From assembly GCA_009760855.2 (NCBI GenBank), contig WPIO01000065.1, forward strand, positions 2,079,001 to 2,143,000: a stretch of DNA of 64,000 nt. The letters run 5' to 3'. Of this stretch, positions 13,203 to 24,440 are shown one piece after another; the stretch's first letter is position 1, and the number at the start of each line of letters is the position of its first letter. Made by a program: the position numbers and the translations under genes. Under the pieces are notes generated by a model that was given only the letters and a program-made list of their open reading frames with translations, did no database searches and was not told the origin of the DNA. The DNA comes from Cristatella mucedo. Its lineage: Eukaryota > Bryozoa > Phylactolaemata > Cristatellidae.

Positions 13203-13703
13203 CATAAGCCCTTGTTAGCTGAGCCTTCGCCTCACCGCTCGCTCACTGAGAATCTTGCCGATGGTAAACTCGAGTGCTTTGAGACGGACAGGAGCAGGGG
13301 CGGAGCGGACCTTTAGGCAATCCATTTTCCGGGAGCCTATCATCCTTCCTAGTAGAAGCGCGAGGGCGCTCGGACACAGGTTGACTCTTTATCGCTCCTA
13401 GCTTAGACATTTTCCGAATGTTATATCGAACAGTTTTCTCCCTTGTTCCCAGCTTCAGAGCGATCTCTAGATTGCTAAATCTTCACGTGATGTTGACACC
13501 ATAGCTGGCCCTTGACGAAATTGACCTCGGCATTGCACATGCGTGAACTCCGGCGTTGCGGCGGCAATACGTCTCAGACACTATTTCGAGTTCGGAGGCC
13601 ATGCGGTCCCTGTTCCTGAACCGGACCTCACGAATAACACCCACAGAGCTCCTACTGTTAATTACGTATACTTTTATAATTATTTTAATGAACCAGTTCA
13701 TAA

Positions 13704-13782
<79 letters not shown>
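13704..13782. repeat. (TA)n(TG)n microsatellite in left arm
   Basis: About 17 bp of TA followed by about 62 bp of TG, flanked by TATGGCGTTGTAGTTAGGCT. The same flank borders the right-arm counterpart (46230-46297), which contains TA and no TG. Confidence 0.95.
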
Positions 13783-13784
<2 letters not shown>

Positions 13785-14014
13785 GCGTTGTAGTTAGGCT
13801 AAAGCTGCATTTACACTATCGAATTCACTACACAGCTAGGAAATTCGATTTGCATCCACAGTTTGACCTGCAGCTATCCCCCTGCCTGACGCCTAGGCGA
13901 CTGAAAAGTCTAAAATGTAGAGAGCGAAATAGGGCTCGATTAGCGAGCTGCTGAAAGGCAAGATGCTGCGCTGCCAAGCTCAAGCAGCTGAGGACAATGC
14001 AATGGATGAGACAA

Positions 14015-14061
14015 TGCAATGGACGAGATAATCACTGCACGTGATTATCTCGTCCATTGCA
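14015..14061. repeat. Perfect 21-bp hairpin, left arm only
   Basis: Positions 14015-14035 and 14041-14061 are perfect reverse complements separated by five bases (TGCAC). The right arm has no such palindrome at the homologous place (about 45990-46025). Confidence 0.9.
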
Positions 14062-14673
14062 TCACCTCCCTTTTAAGGTAGACGGAGACAGAAGTAAAAT
14101 CAAAATAGAAGCAGGAAAGAAAAGCAAGTGAAAGTGAGTGGAAGATAAAAATAACACTTTAAAGACTCAAAATTGATCAGAAATCTCTGAGTGTGTTATA
14201 AAATATCTCCAAAGACGCGGTCGCGCCTGGCTTCTTTTAAATTAGTGTTTATGTAGTGCGTTGTTACTAGTTTCTAAGCGTGCAGCGGGTTACCACATAT
14301 ACTGGAATTTTGGGTCGCACGTTCATTCGGAAAATCCTTGGCACAAAGCACCAGCCTTTCCTGAAACTTCAAGGTTAGCAAATTTAACATTCGTTTATAG
14401 CAGCAGAAGAGCCTTACCGTCCATTACCACCGCCTGCAGTGAGCAATGAAAATTCGCCACTGCCGACTCGAACAGGCCACATGAGGTAGAAAAGAACGAG
14501 CAAGCAAACCTGGGCTAAGAGCCACGTGCTCGTCCTCAAAACTCTTAGCAACATTGCGATAACAAATGCAAAGGTCGGCTGCTAGTCAACATGGGGCTGC
14601 TACGTATACGATGTAACGACGTAAATGAAAGCAAACTGCAGGTTCAAAACCGGAGCGCCGAGTGAGGTGCGAT

Positions 14674-16341
14674 TTATTTAGCAACGCCACTGCCTGTGCT
14701 CGTCGAGCCCCAGTCGCTGCTAACGGTAATTGTCTGGTTGACAGAGTGGCCAATGCCGACAGTGGAGGCCAGGCAGTGATACTCTCCTTAGTCGGAGGCG
14801 ACCGCACGTCTGATCGACAGCCACGATGCGACTTTGTTGCAATCCGATAGGGTGGCGTTCAGCTGCTGTGCGTGACGGCTGAGCGTGCAGCTGGACGAGT
14901 TTTGATTCGAACATGGACGCCTCGCACTTGCCGCATCGATGGACACTCGCTGATCTGTCGAAGTCGACAGAAAATTGTAAAAGGCTAAGACCTTGTACCG
15001 CAACGATGACAATAGGAATTCTTTTTACTCTGAATTCAAATCAAGGATACTAAGTCACGCTTTCGAGAAGTTTAACGGTCATCGATGTTGCTAGGGTGCG
15101 AGTTCTTCAGGACAAGCAGTCTAAACGGATGGCACCGGCAAGAAGTTCGCCGAGCGGACGATAGCGAACCAAATACCACTGGGCATCGCAACCGTTAAGT
15201 GCCTGTCGCGCCTTTGATACGGCACCTCTCGTCTTCCACAGGGATCGCGGCGATCGATTTCGCGTTTCACACGGTCTGCTCGACATATGCATGAGCCTGA
15301 TGACCGTTTCATTAAGGCTAGGCGAGAGTAGAGCTACAAACGACGAGAGGCAGACACCTGTGAGACAAGCACGGATGAGGGCTGGACTGTGCGGAAGGCA
15401 GTACTCACGCTGATCGGTACACCGTTCTTAATCCACATAAAGAACACCGGGCTCCCGACGAAGACGAGCGTCGTGGAATGCAGCGATATAATCAAACCTT
15501 GAGAATAAGCGTTGCACTTGGCAAGCTCATCGCTGGCTGGTGAATGGCCGTCGGAGAACCTAGGGGCGTAGCGTTAAGCGAAAGCTCTTGCCAAATCTTC
15601 GCCTTCACCCATCCGCTAGAGCCACGGAGCCAGTCCCCGGGAACCAACAGAAAAGCGATCGAGCGCTTGCGACGCTACATTCTAAGGTTCAAGCTTACCG
15701 TTGAATTCACGTATAACAAAATGTTTCTCTTGAATGCAGCCGCCGCTGCGCTCAGCCCAACAAACATATGTTCCAGCAGCTTGCTGCGACGTAATCTCCA
15801 TGGCGAAGCTTACTCACGGGTCGTACTACAGCCCGCTTTGGGTGGGCGCCACCATGTCACCAATGCCGTCCGCAGTCCGGTCGAAGAGCAAAGCTTGACC
15901 TGTGGACCCAACCATGCGAAGCAGCTTTAAGCGAGCGAACGAAGAAGTCAAGCTGCAAGGGAGTTCCCTCTGCAAAGAGTCTGGTCGAGTCTGTAACGCA
16001 TATCAAGACACGGGTGCTCTCGCCTCATGGCAATTGCCGCTCATTCGTGCTTAGTAACACCGGGTGAGTGAAGCACTGCCCGATTCGTGCCGCGGTCTCA
16101 CGGACCGGTCAGTCCTTGCGGCAGTCGGTGCAATGACAGATTATAAGACTGCCCAAGTGAGCACCGGCTGGCGGTTGCTTCCTCTAACCCTACCAAAGAA
16201 GTTGCTCAAGCAAATGCCGCCATTTTGTAGAGCGCCTTACCAGTATCACCGATCTGGCGCCCTTCTGTCGTCTGACTGAGTTTGGCTGCATCCCAGAAGA
16301 ACCGCCGCAAGTATCGCCAAATGTCGTGTTGTCAAGTCCGT
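14674..16341 (-). pseudogene. Ig copy B: VEGFR/PDGFR-like pseudogene in left arm
   Basis: Exons read on the minus strand: signal exon 16341-16241 (start codon is ACG, hydrophobic core then GTAAGG donor, 2 bp shorter than the right-arm copy); D2 15990-15699; D3 first half 15559-15409; D3 second half 14964-14674. The two D1 exons are absent: only 250 bp separate the signal exon from D2. Lesions private to this arm are a 53-bp deletion and a TAG in D2, and a one-base deletion plus Cys-to-Ser in D3. Lesions shared with the right arm are the ACG start, loss of the AG acceptor before the last exon (TCG instead of CAG), and a TAA two codons before GEYHC. It makes no product with this structure. Confidence 0.85.
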
Positions 16342-16734
16342 TGTGAGGAAGGAGCGCTAAAAGCCAGACGAAGGGATCGTATAACGCGCGATTTGCTGGG
16401 GCGGGCACAAATGACCGACCGGTGATCTCCCACGTGATTAAGTGCCGCAACTAGATTACGATGCTTTCGGCAATTATTTTGTTTCAATTCACCACGCACG
16501 ACAGCTTTCTAAACAATTCACTGTTTAGTTTATATCGCCAATAATTGGTTAGTGGGTTAATGCTTTGGGTTTGGGTTTATAGTTTATATTTAGGGCGACG
16601 CATACAAGCAAAGAATTAAACGTATTATAGACCGCTTGTGGCCTAGCAGCACTTGGGCAGCTTTAGAGTTTTATCTTTGCAGAAAAAATACGTACGAAAT
16701 ATGTAATACATTTATATTGCGTCGTGGGAGAACT

Positions 16735-16860
16735 TAATATCAAAGAACGTGCTTCACAAATTCCGCGGGGCTCCGGCCCCGACCTTGGCCTGCACTTAAA
16801 TTTGCATGTTCCTAGGTCTGGGCAACCATCTTAACCACATGGTAAAACCACTGCGGTGTT
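16735..16860 (-). repeat. tRNA-derived SINE (family S), left arm
   Basis: A diverged copy in reverse orientation, with the B-box region as GGGGCTCCGGCCCC and the partner-LINE-like tail GTGAAGCACGTTC. It is the mirror of the copy at 42775-42905, so it was present before the arms duplicated. Confidence 0.55.
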
Positions 16861-16989
16861 ATGACCGTGAAATACTAACTAGTTCGGGTAGAGGCAGAAC
16901 GCATGTAATGTGAGAGGACCTGACGCTTGAAATACGCCAAAGTTAAAATTATGCACTCAATATTCCGTACGCAGCCCTAGCAATTAGAC

Positions 16990-17200
16990 CATATTAATAA
17001 ATAATAATAATATTAAATTCGATAAAGTGCCCTCAGAGAACTCAATGTCTTTCTAGGCGCTATACGTTTGCTTAAAGGAAGCCCGATCACAAACGCTTTG
17101 TGGTAGCATGCTCGAAAAACTGCAAGAATAATATGGTTAGGGGTGACATGCACTTGATCGGCAAGCTAGTTCAGTCAGTAAAAGCACAACAGCCTGCCTT
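16990..17200 (-). mobile_element. LINE family 1 3'-end fragment, left arm
   Basis: Plus-strand AATAATAAT repeats are followed by the reverse complement of the LINE 1 3' end (GCCCTCAGAGAACTCAATGT, then CTTTCTAGGCGCTATACG). There is no coding sequence. It is mirrored at about 42470-42640. Confidence 0.8.
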
Positions 17201-17499
17201 ATACAGCTGATACACACGGTTTACTTTCTGTTGACTAGCTAACAAGCTAACAGCAGCTCGCGCTCAGTGCTACACTCACCGACCGGCAGATCGTTGCTCG
17301 AAGATCGCGGCAGCTGTTAGGCACAAGCGTTATATTGCAGCCAGCTCATAAGTCACACTGATCACTTACAACCAATAATCAATAGCAATAGTCACACGTA
17401 GCGTTGCTCATAAGCCTTAGCTTATCGCAGCCAACTCATAAGCGTCCTCATTCACTGGGAAAGCTCATAATTCCTAATTGAGGCTCAACTGCCAAGTTC

Positions 17500-18825
17500 A
17501 TAGTTAATAATCACGGGGCATTACAGCACCAGAAAATCGGGGTCAGGCTTAGTCGGCCAGTCATTGACGTATACCGTTGAGTATTGGCGACGGAGGGGGC
17601 GGGCCAGGAACGGTCAGCACCTGTCAGACGACAACGGCCGGAATTCCGGAGTCGGATGTGTGTAAAACGGCTCGAGAGGCAGAAGGTGCATGACAGACGT
17701 GGTCGTATACGCTCACCCGGGTAATCGCTCACCCGTCGTGAGTTCGAGGATAAATATGAACGTTTCTGGGGGTTTAGAGGACAGTTCTCTTTTATAGTAG
17801 TGTTCGGAGTTTTGGCCGAGCAAGTAGGAGCCTGAACTGACGCTGTTAGATTTTTCCTCAGTAAGCACGATCTAATCGTAGGGTAGCATCCGAACAATAG
17901 TTTTGTGAAGTGATTTCGGAGAGAAGCACTGTAGGCGAGGCGACTTGCCTATTGCCGATAGATGCACGCCGAAAAGAACTAGACAGTTTGCTACTCCTCA
18001 TGGCAAGGCTGGTTACGTCTATTCTCTACTGAGTGGTCGGTTTCTACATTTTGGCGCCCGATCGGCGCCTCGGCAAATTACCGGAAGGATGCTGAAATTC
18101 CGCGTGAACGGGCTGGCTAGGTGTAGGTTCCCTAAATTAGACTTGAAGGTGATTAAGGTGGATCAAGAGGGCGAGCTTCATTTGAACTGGCTGCATGCGG
18201 CATTTATGTTTTTCAACCAGAGGAACTACCCGAAGCGAGCTAGTCTATGCAACGATAGAAGCGCCTGTGTGGACGCTGGTAGAACGCCTAGCGTAGCTTT
18301 TCAGGCGGAACACCTGGAAACAATGATGGCGGAGATCGCGCCGCTAAGAGCTGATGCTTACTCTCAGGCTCTGCAGCGGCCACCGACTCTACAGGCTGCA
18401 CTATAAATTCTGTGTTTGCAGTATGTTTTTGCAGATTTTTCCGGTTACTGTTGAGTACTTGGCCGCGTATTTCAGGCCAAAAGCCTAAATCGGTGATACA
18501 GTGGCTTAAGGAGTTTAAATAGCAGGTTCGGAGCCTCGGGTGGAAACATACTGCCATCATTTTGCATCGCTTAGGTGTGCACTGAGAATGCCTTGTGTGT
18601 GCAGTTTTTGAGGAACGGCAGAATTCGGTTTTTCTTGTTCGTGGCGGAAACTGCGCCGATTGAAGGCGTTCGCCAAGAGTTCTTAGCTGGATACCCACTG
18701 TGCGTGCGCTACTGCAAGCTTGAATGCGGAGGCGAGGCAAAACTATTTCAGACTTTTACCGAAGTTTCTATAACAAAGCAAAGGTCGCTAACGGGCAGGC
18801 CTGTTTTTATATGTTGGCACTAAAT
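17500..18825 (+). mobile_element. LTR-retrotransposon-like fragment with primer-binding-site-like motif, left arm
   Basis: Positions 18052-18069 read TGGCGCCCGATCGGCGCC, which begins like the primer-binding site downstream of a 5' LTR. The preceding bases end in ...TCTACA, compatible with an LTR end in CA. Downstream, an ATG at about 18090 opens some 105 codons without recognisable motifs, possibly a gag remnant. A TATAAA-like word lies on the minus strand near 17790. I could not find a second LTR, an unambiguous LTR start or any pol domain, so the assignment is tentative. The segment is mirrored at about 40820-42115. Confidence 0.35.
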
Positions 18826-18829
18826 GTAA

Positions 18830-19161
18830 AGTATCTTCACCTGTCACTCTGCAATGCCATAGAGAGAATGTGGGTGTTATAATAGGCTAGGCGACTTTTG
18901 GTTCGTATTCGTTAGCGAAGAGATTACATCTCACGCTACAAAGAGAATTGTGAAGCATAGTTGAGTCAAAAGAACAGTTGTGATAGTAAGTAACATAGAA
19001 GAACAGGTCAGAACGGCTGGAACGGATGTGTCATAGCCGTCAGTAGAAGATTAGTTGTCGTTGCGTGAGGATTTTCGAAGTGAGTTCCATTGTCGAGGAC
19101 CTGCAGAGCTAAAGCTTCTGTCTCCAAAGATCTTTAGTAGGAAGAATTGAACAGCTAATAT
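18830..19161 (-). mobile_element. LINE family 2 3' fragment, left arm
   Basis: The reverse complement shows the LINE 2 3' region, ending in a degenerate ACATTTA-type tail near 18825. It is broken by stops and frameshifts. It is the counterpart of 40450-40812. In the left arm the AT-rich palindrome sits between it and the next shared sequence. Confidence 0.7.
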
Positions 19162-19220
19162 AGTATATAATTTATATAAATTATTATATATTATTATAAA
19201 TAAATAAAATATATTAGTTT

Positions 19221-19251
<31 letters not shown>

Positions 19252-19302
19252 CTTTTTATATAAACTAATTATTTTATTATTTATATTATAATATAATTTA
19301 TT
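19162..19302. repeat. AT-rich imperfect palindrome, left arm only
   Basis: About 140 bp of almost pure A/T. Its two halves are imperfect reverse complements around a central TA run (about 19222-19250), so it could form a long hairpin or cruciform. The homologous right-arm position near 40460 lacks it. Confidence 0.8.
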
Positions 19303-19416
19303 GTCCATGGAGGGCACTGGTCAAAAATGTTTTACAAAATTCACGTTGCGGAAATGCAATTAGTCGTTTATTATCAATTTTTGTGTGTTTAACACATACA
19401 TGACAGACAAATTCAG

Positions 19417-19692
19417 TCATATATGTGGTTGCTTGGTTCTCTCCATACTATTGTTACAGAAAACGGCATTGATACTCTTGCGCCACTCAACCACTGTAAA
19501 AGCTGCCTTGTACTTGTAGTGCAGCATATATGCGGACCAAAGGCTGGTCTTGGTCGCCAAAATTGCATCCGAAGTGAGGACGATATGCCTTCTTCTCTTG
19601 AGAAGTGGTACTTGCCTTCCGGTTGAAAAAAATGTTTCTTCTCCACGAATATAGCAACCGTAGTCCACGGCATTAGCACTCTTCTGAAGCAT
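19417..19692 (-). pseudogene. Remnant of a small cysteine-containing coding module, left arm
   Basis: An open frame starting at 19692 includes GCYIRGEETFF. A second frame carries the continuation, with GPHICC and VWREPSNHIYD. Together these match the start of an uncharacterised metazoan protein type that I recognise by its pattern (CYICGEVTF ... W-x-PHICC ... VWREP). The frame switch, and Arg in place of the second Cys of CYIC, mark it as broken. It is the single-copy counterpart of the right-arm minisatellite and module (39326-40345). Function is unknown. Confidence 0.5.
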
Positions 19693-20104
19693 TACTTTTC
19701 TGTACTGTACCTAATGGATGAGATGATAATAGTTTCGTGTGACAGTAGCTTAAGCTTCCTCGTAAAAATTCTGAATATTTTCAATGCTCAACCTGATGGC
19801 GACTCGGCGTTACGACGTCAGCTTAGTGCAGCAGCCGCTTTCGGTAGTATTGCATTGCATCAGAAATAGTGCAATCAACCTTAGATGATTTCTGTGCGAT
19901 GTTAATGTGAAGTGCGGTGCAAAATTGTATCAGTCTAGGCTTATTTAGGATGTTGATGAAGTACTACTGTATAAATTCACACGGTGAAACAAAGAAATGA
20001 ACTATATGAAATATCTTCAAAACGAGAGCCGTTAAAACATTGTATGGTTACATCGGTATTCCGCACACATACATACTACTGATTATAGCCTTTTTATGGC
20101 AGTG

Positions 20105-20640
20105 AGGATTTCAACGTTGACCAGTGGGATCTGAGGGCACGAGGAGGAGGCTGAAACTGTTGCAGCAATTCAGCTAGGTATGAAGGGGCCTTAGCTAGGC
20201 ATTGCGGGTCAACAAAAGGACTAAGCTCTGTCTCCGTCGATCAACCTGCAGCCATCCAAGGTCTTACAGCAAAGGACACATGTGGTTTAACCTCGGGGAT
20301 TTTTCAAACTAGTCTTTTACCCATATTTAGCACCATCTGCAGTAGTCTACTGGCTTTAATCAGTAACCCAGCCAAAAGTAAAATCCAATAATCAAGCCGA
20401 GGCACAAATAAAGAGCAAATTAAATTCTTTGCAACCCAATGGCCCGTTGAGATTGTTGAAGACATGTGCGAGTGACTACAGCTAGCACGTAACGTACCAC
20501 ATGGGACTCGAATTACTCTCTAACCAGATCTGTCTATGCAGCTGATGAAGAACCAAAAATGTGCTCACTCGACCTATTCAGCAGCTCTCAGTCGTTGAAG
20601 AAATCTATCGATCGGGACTGGCTTTGCTCTTCACCATCCA
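20105..20640 (-). mobile_element. LINE family 2 fragment, left arm
   Basis: The reverse complement contains the equivalent of the APSYLAELLHQFQP region and sequence upstream of it, with many stops. The right arm keeps only a short part (about 38820-38945), so roughly 300 bp were lost there or gained here. Confidence 0.6.
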
Positions 20641-21295
20641 AGCTCTGTCTATTTTTCTTTCCATGAAAGCCAATGTAACCAAAAGTTGAAGCCTTCGGTG
20701 CAAAATATTTTAGCAACTAGAAGCAAAAGAAACAACAAATCGCTGAGCACGAGATCAGTTCTATTCATCGAGCATCCGTTATTAAACTGCTAGCTCGAAG
20801 TGACGCACTAATACCTTTTGACCTGACACTAATCAATTAGCGTGGCTAACAAACATGAGTATTGGCATATTTTCTCGAGTGGTTGCTTGAAACTACTTCC
20901 TTTTGATCTGAAAGCGGCTTGGATTTTAGATGTGACAATCAGATTGTTGGCTTTTCCCTACAGGCGGCACGACATGAGCAACGTCCAAGTACCTCGGGCT
21001 CGCTATAGTCCAACAATAACGGCAAAGCGGTCAATATTCTGCTTGCAGAACAAAAAAAGCCGTATTGGAACGACACGAGTAGTAGCTGGTAAATTACGAC
21101 TAATACGCCAGGTGACTTCCAACAGATTCGTTTACAAGCTTACGCTCAGCCCGAGAACACAAATTGCAGTCTGATCTCGTTTGAGCTTCATTAGCACAGC
21201 ACTACACGTTTTGCATTTATATCTCAGTGGATGACTCTAGAGCGATAAAATCAACCGGCAAAAAGCATCGGAGGTACTGCCAAAGTAAGGGGTAT

Positions 21296-21713
21296 CCAAA
21301 GCCTCTTAGTCAGTGTTTGTGTTGCTCAAAGGCCTAGATAAAAAGAGAAAGTAGGTTTGCCTGCATTGCTCGGCAGCTTGGTCAGGACAGAATTCGTGAG
21401 CTCGGCGAAATAATGACAATAATAATAATGCATTCGTAGAGCACCCTCGGAGAGCCATATCTCTTTCCAGGCACTTTAAGTTTGCTGTAAAAAAGAAGCA
21501 TGGTCAAATGGTTAGTGCTAGCCCGCACAATGTCAACTCGCATAATATGGTTAGCTAGAGGCGACGTGCAGTGTCCACGTGTAAATGTGGTTAGTAGCAA
21601 CATGCACGGTGACTAGCCATTTTTACATGACAAAAAGACAGCTATCTGCTGTTGCTATCGGCAGCTGATCGATTATGCTGTCTCGCCACTTTCTCTAGCT
21701 CTGTCGCTCCCTT

Positions 21714-21766
<53 letters not shown>

Positions 21767-21815
21767 ATGTATCTAAGCTTAGTCAGTGTTTGAGTTGCTC
21801 AAGGGCTGGAGGGGT
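21296..21815. repeat. Left-arm-specific insertion flanked by diverged ~45-bp direct repeats
   Basis: The motif TTAGTCAGTGTTTG followed by TTGCTCAA occurs at about 21308 and again at about 21779, but only once in the right arm (about 38070-38095, reverse complement). Between them lie a LINE 1 3' end in reverse orientation (about 21411-21625) and a CT microsatellite (21714-21764). The flanking repeats look like a target duplication, although the LINE ends do not abut them directly. Confidence 0.65.
21411..21625 (-). mobile_element. LINE family 1 3'-end fragment
   Basis: AATAATAATAAT on the plus strand is followed by GAGCACCCTCGGAGAG and TCTTTCCAGGCACTTTAAG, the reverse complement of the LINE 1 3' UTR. 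No coding part remains. It is absent from the right arm. Confidence 0.75.
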
Positions 21816-22825
21816 AAAAGCTTATGTGCTTTATTGTGGAATCGGCAGAACCGTAAAGGCCGAGACTTCAATTTGCGATTAAATTGTCAAGAGTGTTACC
21901 GGGACTTGGGCTAGGCTACTTTCAGCTCATATCTACTTTATCCCTGCTGGGCAGTCCATTTCCATATCAACTTTGGTGGTCTAGGGCAAGACGCGAGCGT
22001 CAGTTCAATTAAACCTCTTTATAGCAATATTACATGCTCCAACAATAGCATGGGAACTACAAGGAACTTTTGGAGGGTCGCAGGTAAACTAGGCTGCGGA
22101 AAACGTAGGAAACAACGAAGCCAACTTTTCAAACACGGTAGGGCACTCTCGAACCATAGTCATCTTGAAGGCGGGCCTGCTTCCTCACAAGGACCAAACC
22201 ACCACGACATTTCAGCGCCAATAAAGTGCATAGAAAGAGTTCGGGTTCGCTAGGTGAGCTATAACAATTGTATTCTTATTCTTATCTCGCTCTGAAAATT
22301 CTATTCTTATTATTATTGTTTTAGTGCATGCCTAGCAGAGACTCACTAGCGCAGCTCAGCTGGCCATTGGCTCACGGGTCTGAGAGGGGGCTAGGAACTT
22401 CAAACTACTGGTGAACGCGGAATATACACGCAGCGACATCCAGCCTGCTTGTCTCCAGGGACGCTCGGGCAGTGGATCCACGTTGCTTTCCGTGGATTGC
22501 CTCGTTGTCTGCAAACTGCAGCAATTCATCCAGATGCTTAGTTACCTGAGAGTGCTGGATCCCACGTCTACGCCGACGAGCTCTGTGTATCCACCTAACA
22601 GACTAAGAGGCACCACCGCCCATCCGGATGCTAGCTTAAAGGTCAGGCTTTGGCCCTAGTCAGTGACCTTCATCACATAACAGCCGTCGCGAGCCTCCAC
22701 AACGGTGAAACTATACAATGTGAAAAGAAGCCGACTAAGATCATAGCCCTTTTGTACCGCTTACATTACCATTCAAATTTTAAAATATATTAGTAAAAGT
22801 ATTTAAACGGAATTGTTAAACTCGG

Positions 22826-23640
22826 TATTGATTAAGGCAAACCAATTTCCTCTTGGATGCTTCTGGAGGTTTGATTCCTGAACGAAACTTCTCGATCTTC
22901 CATTCCTACTTCGTTTTCTGACGGAAGCGTTCAAGCAGCTTTTAGACGGCCAGGTGTTTGGCAATCGACCTTCTGCTGAAAATGTCGAGGCCAGGCCTCG
23001 ACTGAGCTGTTGTTACGAGGCACGGAGCCGTCGCAGGCTCGACCACGAAAATTCCACTGTGGCGAAGGAAACCTGGGATGTGATGCACCTCGACCTGGGA
23101 TATGTGCCTCTGCATATGTCTTACCAGTACTTGATGAATGGTGCCATTAGAGTGCGGTAGGCACTAGCAATTTCTTTGGGAAAAGCAGGAACATTCGATG
23201 CAGAAGCGTACCTTAAAGCAAGCACCGTTTCGACGCTCGTTCGCAGTTGGTCGTCGTCAGCATGCAGTTGCAAGATTAAACTCTTGAACATTGCGCCAAA
23301 GATTCGGACCAAGAGAACCAAGCATCCAGCTAGCTGTGCTCCAAGGAGTGTAGTTTGAAGTACATTCTAACTAGATTTTTCAAAATTTATTTTACGTGAT
23401 ATTTACCGGATTCTGAATTGATTGTAATTTATACAGCTTGTGGAGGACTTGTTCATATCCTTTATATTGATTTTTCTGGCACTAACATCTACACCAGAGA
23501 ACATGCAGGACTATAGATCAATTTCTGAATAATAAAAATTTGACAGAAGATTATTTGTTTAACTTTGATTGTTCCATCAAAAAATAAATGATCATGTTAG
23601 TGAAGAAGATAATAATACTAATAATAATATTAATTCACTT
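22826..23640. other. Inner edge of spacer; no gene recognised
   Basis: Homology to the right arm ends just before this segment. Short frames on both strands near 22954-23358 have no recognisable motif. I see no mobile-element signature. Confidence 0.5.
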
Positions 23641-24240
23641 GATAAAGCACCCTCAGAGAACTCAACCTCTTTCCAAGCACAGACAATTTGCTGCAAAAAA
23701 TGCACGATCAAATGGTGAGTGGTATCGTGCTTGCTAAACAACATGAATAACAGGATTAGGTGTCACAGGCACAGGGTCAGCATGCAAGAGTGGTTAGTGG
23801 CAGCATCATTTTGTTAGCACGTATAAGCACATGAAGGACGAATCACAGAGACACACTAAATACTGTCATAAATAGGTGCATTTTTAGTTTCTTTTTTAAT
23901 GTTGTCAAGTCGGGGGACGTCGTGATGAGTCGGTGTGAGTTCCAGGCTTTGGGCGCATACGAACTAAATGCATGGTCACCAAAGGATTTCAAGTTTGTAT
24001 GAGGTATAGGTAAACAGTTAGTTTCCGAAAAGTGCATGGTTTTCGTACATGGCCTGGTTGGGGAGTAGATCTGATAGATTGGCTGAAGCCAAAGAATGAA
24101 GGGATCTAGAAGTCGTAGATTGGCCCTAGTGTCGATCGTCAGAATTCCTTTGGTTTTGTCTCCACTAGAATCCTGCTGCATAAAATCTGCATTCCTCGTT
24201 TTTGTATAGGCAGATCTGGAATGATAATATAACTACAGTG
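23640..24240 (-). mobile_element. LINE family 1 (CR1/L2-like) C-terminal fragment
   Basis: The minus-strand frame 24181-23843 carries IPHTNLKSFGDHAFSSYAPK, followed by the RT-domain end, and then the 3' UTR ending in AAT repeats near 23620. Part of the upstream RT region is present with frameshifts. It is 5' truncated and lacks the catalytic core. Confidence 0.85.
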
Positions 24241-24344
24241 TTAAATTGGCCACGTGGAACAGTGAATCCCTTTAGTCGTCGTTGAATGGTTCGTTGAGAA
24301 AAAAATTAGCTAATTGAACAACCTCATTTTATATAGCAGCCCAA

Positions 24345-24440
24345 TAGCCTTAGTGGTTATCGCCACTGCTTGCAGTTGGAAACCTCACATTCAAACCAAG
24401 GACCACGGTCGAGGAGAGCGAGCACCTTACCTCCGGGGCC
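24345..24440 (+). repeat. tRNA-like SINE fragment
   Basis: The stretch AGCCTTAGTGGTTATCGC resembles a pol III A box, and about 45 bp later CATTCAAACC resembles a B box. No tail shared with family S is obvious. It could be a separate, older SINE. Confidence 0.4.

Larger units (their letters stand above)
13203..22825 (+). repeat. Left arm of a large inverted duplication
   Basis: This 9.6-kb block reappears in reverse complement at 37035-46803. Anchor pairs run in opposite order: 14674-14964 with 45087-45377; 16241-16341 with 43292-43394; 17511-17760 with 41890-42110; 17945-18406 with 41240-41681; 20842-21050 with 38360-38572; 22411-22500 with about 37375-37464. Homology stops near 13203/46803 on the outside and 22825/37035 on the inside. 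The arms differ by many insertions and deletions, so they are not one sequence entered twice. Boundaries were judged by eye, plus or minus 30 bp. Confidence 0.92.

Noticed and set aside
17945-18406. 153-codon frame as a complete gene
   Set aside because: Its first third would overlap the putative LTR end and primer-binding site, there is no known domain, and the right-arm copy is interrupted. Only the part after about 18090 might be a gag remnant.
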